Origin: Clostridia bacterium
Lineage (GTDB): Bacteria > Bacillota > Clostridia > Christensenellales > CAG-138
Direction of reading: 5' to 3'
DNA: 54,370 bases
Assembly (NCBI GenBank): GCA_017524445.1
Contig: JAFXVP010000020.1
Location: forward strand, 1 to 54,370
Positions within the stretch are counted from its first letter, which is position 1. The number at the start of each line of letters is the position of its first letter. The position numbers were made by a program, and so were the translations under genes. A model generated the notes under the pieces. The model was given only the letters and a program-made list of their open reading frames with translations. It made no database searches and was not told where the DNA came from. Shown piece after piece: positions 49,530 to 54,370 of the stretch.

Positions 49530-50051
49530 TTATGCTTCCGCTTCTGCGGCCGCGTTGGGATCGTTCTTCTTGGCGATCTGATCGAGCACGATTGCAAGAC
49601 CGGAGATCGGCGACATCATGCTGCCCAGCATGCGGGCGATGAGCACTTCGCGGCTCGGGAGATCTGCGATCGCTTCGACTTCTGCAGCCGTCGTGACCTT
49701 ACCCTCAACGATACCGCCTTTGAATTCGCACTTCTTTGCCTTCTTAATGAAGTTCTTGAGCACTCTTGCAGGGGCGACCGCATCTTCATAACCGAATGCG
49801 AACGCGTTGGTTCCGTGGAGCATATCGTCTGCGCCTTCGAGCCCGAGCTGATCAAAAGCACGGCGGACACAGTGGTTCTTCAGAACGACGTACTCAACGT
49901 TTTCCTTGCGCAATTCGGCACGCAGCGCGGTATCCTCGGCAACAGTCAGCCCGCGATAGTCGAACATGATAACGGACTTGGCCTTGTTGACCTTCTCCGC
50001 AACCTCTGCGACCTTTGCAGCCTTCATTTCGAGAATCTTTGCATTTGCCAT
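49530..50051 (-). CDS. rplJ: 50S ribosomal protein L10
   Basis: Anchors L7/L12 dimers to the ribosome and is the autogenous regulator of its own operon. 173 residues; RGLTVAEDTALRAELRKENVEYVVLKN and the C-terminal L12-binding helix SGLAIVLDQIAKK are typical. AAGGAGG site before ATG 50051. Preceded by a predicted L10 leader RNA. Confidence 0.97.
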   Translation of the reverse strand: MANAKILEMKAAKVAEVAEKVNKAKSVIMFDYRGLTVAEDTALRAELRKENVEYVVLKNHCVRRAFDQLGLEGADDMLHGTNAFAFGYEDAVAPARVLKNFIKKAKKCEFKGGIVEGKVTTAAEVEAIADLPSREVLIARMLGSMMSPISGLAIVLDQIAKKNDPNAAAEAEA

Positions 50052-50188
50052 GGTTGCACCTCCTTGTAACGTGAAAAGCCCTCCGTCGCAGAAACGGAGG
50101 ACTCGAAAACAAAAGGTGCTATCGGGTCTACCTCGGCAGGATTTACACGCAACGCGACACCGGCTGTCTTTGGCGACGGAACTTAACC
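50052..50188 (-). ncRNA. Ribosomal protein L10 leader
   Basis: Minus-strand RNA between the promoter and rplJ carries the known leader elements: AAGACAGCCGGTGTCGCG, then ATCCTGCCGAGGT, which form the L10-binding kink-turn in this class. It is followed by a CCTCCGT/ACGGAGG hairpin (50080-50100) and CTTTTC, which may act as an attenuator. Regulation by L10(L12)4 binding is known for this family. Confidence 0.85.
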
Positions 50189-50194
50189 TTAGAT

Positions 50195-50223
50195 ATAATA
50201 CACGCTCCCCGCCCCTTTGTCAA
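50195..50223 (-). promoter_or_regulatory. rplJL promoter
   Basis: Minus-strand TTGACA (50218-50223), 17-nt spacer, TATTAT (50195-50200); lies just after the nuclease stop (50256), so upstream read-through is possible. Confidence 0.85.
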
Positions 50224-50255
50224 GCACTTTTTTCAGTTTTTTGGGACTTATTCGC

Positions 50256-51023
50256 CTAACGAATAAATCCGAGATAGTAATCCAGCGCGTTATAGAGCAT
50301 ATCGCCCGAGCAGACGTGCACGGCGGCGTCGGTCGACGATACCGTCGCGTCCTCATACAGCTCGCGCGCTTTCGTCAGCACAAGGATCGGAACGATCTCA
50401 TAGCCGTCTCCGAAGATCACGTCGAGATATTCGCAGTATTTTGCGCATTGGTCGACCTCATCCTGTTCGATCTTATCCTTCATTTTGAACTCGAACGAAA
50501 ACGCATACCGTTTCGTGACGAGCAGCACGTCCGCGTAGATGCGGATATGCTTTGACTTTTTGATCCGCAGTTCAAAGAGGATCTCCCAGTCGTTGCTGAG
50601 CTTTTCGGGATAGCCGAACTCTAAAAGATCGCGGAAGAGATTGCGCATCGTCTCCCTTGCGTCCGTGAACGAATGGAACAGCCCGCGCGTGTCGTTCAGG
50701 TTTCTGCCGACGTTTTCACAGCCAAGCTTCAATAGCTCCATGAACCGATGTTCATCCATGTCAAGGAATTCCCTGACCGAGGAATAGAACCCCGAAAACT
50801 CCGCAAGCCCGTAATGCGGCCGCGTCTGCGGGATCTGCGCGTGCCAGCCGTATTCATCGTCCTGCCAGCAAAGCTCCTTCATAAACGGCGACGCGTACAG
50901 GAAATGATTGACCGTCGACGGATCGACGCGAAGCGTACGCGCGATGTCGCGTGCCTTGATCCCCTCCTCGCTTTTTGCGATGCACATATAGATATTCCGT
51001 TCGATCGGATCGACTTTCGTCAT
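50256..51023 (-). CDS. Winged-helix protein with PD-(D/E)XK nuclease-like domain
   Basis: 255 residues from MTKVDPIERNIYMCIAKSEE; ATG 51023 after GGGGGAGG. N-terminal winged helix (about 6-50) with IARTLRVDPSTVNHFLY; middle helical region; C-terminal domain with IYADVLLVTKRYAFSFEFKMKD, where Asp 165, Glu 178 and Lys 180 give the D...ExK catalytic pattern, followed by EVDQCAKYCEYL and IVPILVLTKA. The latter resembles the nuclease-like region of DUF2075-type proteins. Divergently paired with a DNA methyltransferase, which suggests restriction. No family name or activity can be given from sequence alone. Confidence 0.75.
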   Translation of the reverse strand: MTKVDPIERNIYMCIAKSEEGIKARDIARTLRVDPSTVNHFLYASPFMKELCWQDDEYGWHAQIPQTRPHYGLAEFSGFYSSVREFLDMDEHRFMELLKLGCENVGRNLNDTRGLFHSFTDARETMRNLFRDLLEFGYPEKLSNDWEILFELRIKKSKHIRIYADVLLVTKRYAFSFEFKMKDKIEQDEVDQCAKYCEYLDVIFGDGYEIVPILVLTKARELYEDATVSSTDAAVHVCSGDMLYNALDYYLGFIR

Positions 51024-51045
51024 AGACGCCTCCCCCGTTTCCCGT

Positions 51046-51074
51046 ATTGTATCACAGCGCCCGCCCTCCCGCAA
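51046..51074 (-). promoter_or_regulatory. Promoter of the nuclease-like gene
   Basis: Minus-strand TTGCGG (51069-51074), 17-nt spacer, TACAAT (51046-51051). Confidence 0.65.
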
Positions 51075-51120
51075 CCGGATTTTGCACGCGGAAAACTTTC
51101 ACAATATGTGGCTTTTTTGC

Positions 51121-51149
51121 TTGTGTTTTCATACAAGATATTGTATACT
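51121..51149 (+). promoter_or_regulatory. Methyltransferase promoter with overlapping palindrome
   Basis: TTGTGT (51121-51126), 17-nt spacer, TATACT (51144-51149). A perfect inverted repeat ATACAA-GATA-TTGTAT (51131-51146) covers the spacer and the start of the -10, a likely repressor site. Confidence 0.65.
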
Positions 51150-51174
51150 GAAGAAAAAAGATTCGGAGGCGGGT

Positions 51175-52374
51175 ATGCGCGTTTTTTGTACGGAGGAGTT
51201 TCATTCCTCGGGCGGCGACGGATCGTTCATTTTGGCAAAAGCGGAGGATGCGCTTTCCTCGCTTCTTGCGCAATACGGGGGCAGCGTGCGGCTGATCTAC
51301 CTCGATCCGCCGTTCCGCACGGGCGAGTCGTTCAAGATGAAGATCGGCAAGGGCAAGCAGGCGCAGACGATCGTTCTGTACGAAGACAAACTCGATGAGC
51401 AGAGCTACCTTGACTGGCTTCGGACGATCCTTGTCGGATGTCACAAGCTTCTCGACGCGCGCGGCTCGATCTATCTGCATCTCGATTACCGCATGTCGCA
51501 CAAGGCGAGAATGCTCCTTGACGAGATCTTCGGCGAAGCGAACTTCATGAACGAGATCATCTGGGCGTACCGCTCCGGCGGCCGCGCGACCCGCTGCTAT
51601 CCGAGAAAGCACGATACGATCCTCTTTTATCGGAAATCAAAGAAGGTCCTGTTCAATATTGCGGCAGTCGGCACGCCGCGCGGGCAGGAACGCCGCAATC
51701 ACATGAAGCGCTTCATCGACGAGGACGGACGCGTCGGTTTTTCGATCCGTTCGAACGGCAAGACCTATACCTATTATGAGGACTCGCTGATCTACCCCAG
51801 TGACGTCTGGTCGGACATTGAGCATCTGCAGCAGAAGGACCGCGAACGGACGGGATTTCTGACGCAGAAGCCGGAAGCGCTCTTGAAGCGCATAATCGCC
51901 GCATCCTCGGAACCCGGCGATCTCGTACTCGATTTGTTCTCCGGCAGCGGCACGACCGCGGCGGCGGCGACGCGGCTGAACCGGAGATTCATTGCGGTCG
52001 ACCAAAGTCCTGTCGCATGTGCGCTTTTACGCCGCCGTCAGCTCACGATCACCAGCGAGCCCACATTGATCGAAAGCGCCGCGCATGCGTTCTCGATCCG
52101 GTATCCCTCCGATCATACCCCTTGCCGGATCACCGCTGAGATCGTCGAAAAGGGCGACCGTCGTTTTGTGCAGGTCAAAAAAACAGTCTTCTCCTCGAAG
52201 GAATCCGCGCCGATGTATGCCGCGACCGGGTACGTGGACGGCGCGTGCTTCCATGCGCTGCACACGAACTGCACGCCGAAGCTGCCGATCCAACTGCCTC
52301 TGCCGAAGGATCAGACGCCGGTGCTGCACGTCGTCGGCGTGCACGGTGAGCAGGCGTTTTTCACGCTTGAATAG
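51175..52374 (+). CDS. DNA methyltransferase, beta-class (adenine-N6 or cytosine-N4)
   Basis: 399 residues from MRVFCTEEFHSSGGDG (CGGAGG site). The catalytic motif IV, LIYLDPPFRTGE, is at residues 44-47 (DPPF rather than DPPY) and precedes motif I VLDLFSGSGTTAAAA at 255-260: the beta-class order. TGFLTQKPEALLKRII (motif X-like) and the AVDQSPVAC motif are kept; residues 130-225 and the C-terminal 100 may select DNA. Shorter than type III Mod proteins and without a Res partner. Divergent with the PD-(D/E)XK-like gene. Could be an orphan methylase, but the neighbour suggests a two-gene restriction system. Confidence 0.88.
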   Translation: MRVFCTEEFHSSGGDGSFILAKAEDALSSLLAQYGGSVRLIYLDPPFRTGESFKMKIGKGKQAQTIVLYEDKLDEQSYLDWLRTILVGCHKLLDARGSIYLHLDYRMSHKARMLLDEIFGEANFMNEIIWAYRSGGRATRCYPRKHDTILFYRKSKKVLFNIAAVGTPRGQERRNHMKRFIDEDGRVGFSIRSNGKTYTYYEDSLIYPSDVWSDIEHLQQKDRERTGFLTQKPEALLKRIIAASSEPGDLVLDLFSGSGTTAAAATRLNRRFIAVDQSPVACALLRRRQLTITSEPTLIESAAHAFSIRYPSDHTPCRITAEIVEKGDRRFVQVKKTVFSSKESAPMYAATGYVDGACFHALHTNCTPKLPIQLPLPKDQTPVLHVVGVHGEQAFFTLE

Positions 52375-52377
52375 CGA

Positions 52378-52412
52378 CAGATTGAAAGAAAACTTTCAAT
52401 CTGCCGGTTTTC
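52378..52412 (+). terminator. Terminator-like hairpin after the methyltransferase
   Basis: Perfect 11-bp stem CAGATTGAAAG/CTTTCAATCTG with AAAA loop, then CCGGTTTTCAG. Confidence 0.65.
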
Positions 52413-52460
52413 AGCTTTCGCCTAAGCCTTTTCTGGCTTCGGGCGGCGAAAACTGCAGGG

Positions 52461-52495
52461 TGTCAAATTCACCGCACATGTCGCTGAATTTGACG
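52461..52495. repeat. Imperfect palindrome, possible interspersed repeat
   Basis: Arms GTCAAATTCA (52462-52471) and TGAATTTGAC (52485-52494) around 13 nt with a central ACATGT. Two short reading frames cross it but no start signal supports them. Confidence 0.4.
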
Positions 52496-52577
52496 GATTA
52501 TATGTGTATTCGTATCTTGAAAATCGTACGTTCACTTACAACGCACTTGATATAAATACCCTGTTTTCACACAAAAA

Positions 52578-52604
52578 AGGAAGTCACGCGACTTCCTATT
52601 TTTT
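52578..52604. terminator. Terminator between methyltransferase and dnaJ
   Basis: Perfect 8-bp stem AGGAAGTC/GACTTCCT, 4-nt loop, with T-runs on both strands; dnaJ ends here. Confidence 0.85.
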
Positions 52605-53728
52605 TACTTGAATATGTCCTTCAGCGGACGCTTTTTGTTTTTCTGCACGACCGGCTGACCGTCAAGCGCGGCAAGCTGTTCGAGAAGCTCGCGCTGCTGC
52701 GTCGTGACCTTTTTCGGCACCTCGACGTTGACCGTTACGAGAAGATCGCCCTTGCCCTGCTGCTGCAGCCGCTGGATGCCCTGTTCGCGCAGACGGAACG
52801 TTGTTCCGATCTGCGTACCTGCCGGAATGTTGTACTTGATCTGTCCGGTCAGCGTCGGTACGACGATCTCGCCGCCGAGCACCGCGGTCGTATACGGAAT
52901 ATTCATGTTGAGCAGAAGATCGCTCCCGCGGCGGATGAACTGCGCGTGCGAACGCACGGAGATCGTGATATACAGGTTTCCGCGCGGACCGCCCTTGTAG
53001 CCGGCGTCGCCCTCGTTGCGCATGTTGATCGTCTGTCCGTCGTCGATTCCCGCCGGGACTTTCAGTGTCAGGCGTTTGAGTCTTCTCACACGTCCCTTGC
53101 CGCGGCACTCCGAACACGGTTCGGAAATGATCTTGCCTGTTCCGCGGCAGGCGGAACACGGACGGGTGATCGTCGTTGCGCCGAACAGCGTATTCTGCTG
53201 CATGCGCACCTGCCCCGTTCCCTTGCACGTCTGACAGCGCTGCGGCTGTGTGCCGGGCTTTGCCCCGGTGCCGTTGCAGATGTCGCAGACCTCTTCGCGC
53301 GTGACGCTGATCTCCTTTTCGGTTCCGAACGCCGCCTCCTCAAAGGACAGCGTCAAATTATAACGGATGTCGTCGCCGGTCATCGGCGCGTTGCGGCTCT
53401 GCGTCTGCTGCCCGAATCCGCCGAAGATCGTGCTGAAGATATCGCCGAAGCCGTCGAAGCCCGTCGCACCGGTGAACGGATTGCCGCCGCCCATGGTCGG
53501 ATCGAACGCCGCGTGCCCGAACTGATCGTACTTCGCACGCTTTTCGGGATCGGACAGGACTTCGTACGCCTCGTTCAGCTCCTTGAACTCCGCTTCCTTC
53601 GCGGCGTCGCCGGGATGCAGATCGGGGTGACAGGTCTTTGCTTTTTTGCGGAACGCGCTTTTAATGTCCGCGTCCGAGGCGCTCTTTTCGACCCCGAGCA
53701 CCTCGTAGTAATCTTTCTTGCTCTCCAC
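52604..53728 (-). CDS. dnaJ: Chaperone protein DnaJ
   Basis: Co-chaperone that stimulates the DnaK ATPase and delivers clients. 374 residues. Start codon GTG at 53728 with GAGGT in front; J domain DYYEVLGVEKSASDADIKSAF with HPD at KTCHPDLHPGD; Gly/Phe linker GGGNPFTGATGFDGFGD; four CxxCxGxG zinc repeats (CDICNGTG, CQTCKGTG, CSACRGTG, CSECRGKG); C-terminal client domains. Normal type I DnaJ. 67 nt after dnaK. Confidence 0.98.
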   Translation of the reverse strand: MESKKDYYEVLGVEKSASDADIKSAFRKKAKTCHPDLHPGDAAKEAEFKELNEAYEVLSDPEKRAKYDQFGHAAFDPTMGGGNPFTGATGFDGFGDIFSTIFGGFGQQTQSRNAPMTGDDIRYNLTLSFEEAAFGTEKEISVTREEVCDICNGTGAKPGTQPQRCQTCKGTGQVRMQQNTLFGATTITRPCSACRGTGKIISEPCSECRGKGRVRRLKRLTLKVPAGIDDGQTINMRNEGDAGYKGGPRGNLYITISVRSHAQFIRRGSDLLLNMNIPYTTAVLGGEIVVPTLTGQIKYNIPAGTQIGTTFRLREQGIQRLQQQGKGDLLVTVNVEVPKKVTTQQRELLEQLAALDGQPVVQKNKKRPLKDIFK

Positions 53729-53741
53729 GATGTTACCTCAC

Positions 53742-53769
53742 GATCGGGCAAGCGTTCACTTGCCCGATC
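53742..53769 (-). other. Stem-loop between dnaK and dnaJ
   Basis: Perfect 11-bp stem GATCGGGCAAG/CTTGCCCGATC with a 6-nt loop and no U-run; lies between the two reading frames and is more likely to steer mRNA processing or ratio than to stop transcription. Confidence 0.6.
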
Positions 53770-53795
53770 CGTTTCCGATTTGATTATTGTTTAAC

Positions 53796-54370
53796 TCAGT
53801 CGACGACCGTGTAATCCGCGTCGACCACGTCGTCCTTCGGCGGCTGCTGACCCGCGTTCGGATTCGGCTCCGCGCCGGGCTGCTGCTGCGCCTGCTGCTG
53901 ATAGATCTTGCCGAAGACCTCATAGCTCACGTTCGTGCACTTCTCGGTCTCTGCCTTGATCTTTGCATCGTCGGTACCTTCAAGCGCCTTCTTGAGGTCC
54001 GCGACCGCCGCTTCGACCTTTGCCTTGTCGCCCGCGTCGATCTTGTCGCCGAGGTCACGCAGCGTCTTTTCGGTCGTGTAGACGAGCTGGTCCGCGTGGT
54101 TGCGGTTCTCCGCCGCTTCCTTGCGCTGCTTATCCTCCGCCGCGTAGCGCTCCGCTTCCGCGACCGCCTTCTTGATCTCGTCCTCGTTGAGGTTCGTGGA
54201 TGCGGTGATCGTCACCTGCTGCTGGTTGCCCGTGCCGAGGTCCTTTGCGGAGACATGCACGATGCCGTTTGCGTCGATGTCGAACGTGACTTCGATCTGC
54301 GGTACGCCTCTGGGCGCCGGCGCGATGCCCGCCAGCTGGAACCGGCCGAGGCTCTTGTTGTACTGCGCCA
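53796..54370 (-). CDS. dnaK: Chaperone protein DnaK, C-terminal part
   Basis: The last 190 codons of the Hsp70 chaperone; the ATPase domain and start are outside the window. Visible: [19 protein letters not shown] of the substrate-binding beta domain, [15 protein letters not shown], the helical lid with [20 protein letters not shown], and a disordered Gln/Pro tail ending [11 protein letters not shown]. The ORF opens at the right edge without a break. First visible gene of the dnaK-dnaJ unit. Confidence 0.97.
   Translation of the reverse strand, partial: AQYNKSLGRFQLAGIAPAPRGVPQIEVTFDIDANGIVHVSAKDLGTGNQQQVTITASTNLNEDEIKKAVAEAERYAAEDKQRKEAAENRNHADQLVYTTEKTLRDLGDKIDAGDKAKVEAAVADLKKALEGTDDAKIKAETEKCTNVSYEVFGKIYQQQAQQQPGAEPNPNAGQQPPKDDVVDADYTVVD

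Noticed and set aside
52387..52555. Short ORF downstream of the methyltransferase
   Set aside because: No ribosome site, crosses a hairpin and a palindrome and has no recognisable content.

Overview
The window looks like a chromosomal piece of an uncultured, GC-rich, Gram-positive gut Clostridia bacterium (Christensenellales/Oscillospirales-like). That is an inference from the rhamnose operon with GPH symporter, the L10 leader, dockerin and CotH secreted proteins, many lipoproteins, and no outer-membrane genes. No rRNA operon, CRISPR array, prophage or intact insertion sequence is visible. Coding density is high and no gap without a gene exceeds 300 bases.

Layout. 1-10750: a six-gene minus-strand operon for rhamnosides (GH3 glucosidase, GPH symporter, GH78 rhamnosidase, rhaB, rhaA, rhaD running off the left edge), with a divergent AraC regulator. 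10950-16624: tRNA-Arg and a housekeeping run murC, HIT, mtaB, rsmE, prmA and a UPF0489 arginase-like gene, all minus strand. 16819-27722: ftsA-ftsZ, a ComEC channel-like gene without its nuclease domain, a sirtuin, mrp with a C_GCAxxG_C_C gene, an aspartate aminotransferase, a membrane coiled-coil protein, an AAA-CYTH fusion and fhs. 27963-36428: two very large surface genes, a tandem 5'-nucleotidase with cohesin-like and dockerin modules and a lamin-tail/CotH lipoprotein. 36573-39790: divergent NUDIX/uracil-DNA glycosylase, tRNA-Glu, ABC exporter. 39880-48985: surface proteins, a lipoprotein-anchored barnase with barstar, two paralogous lipoproteins, a ComEC-type metallo-beta-lactamase lipoprotein and a zinc-ribbon protein. 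49099-54370: rplJL with its leader, a divergent pair of winged-helix PD-(D/E)XK nuclease and adenine/cytosine-N4 DNA methyltransferase (candidate restriction-modification locus), then dnaJ and a partial dnaK.

How the genes work together. Both glycosidases of the first operon lack signal peptides, so intact rhamnoglucosides are probably imported by the symporter and split inside the cell before rhaABD degrade the rhamnose. The two ComEC-like halves (19309-20496 and 47319-48248) could rebuild one DNA-uptake function from separate genes. The 28-48 kb region is rich in exported proteins with linkers and modules for surface display.

Most notable observations: (1) a candidate divergent nuclease/methyltransferase system with a perfect palindrome over the methyltransferase promoter; (2) a split ComEC; (3) four genes whose -10 box lies exactly 6 nt before the ATG with no Shine-Dalgarno sequence, which predicts leaderless mRNAs; (4) a secreted double nucleotidase that carries both cohesin-like modules and a dockerin, and shares its N-terminal module with another exported protein. 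Everything here was read by eye; no similarity search was run.
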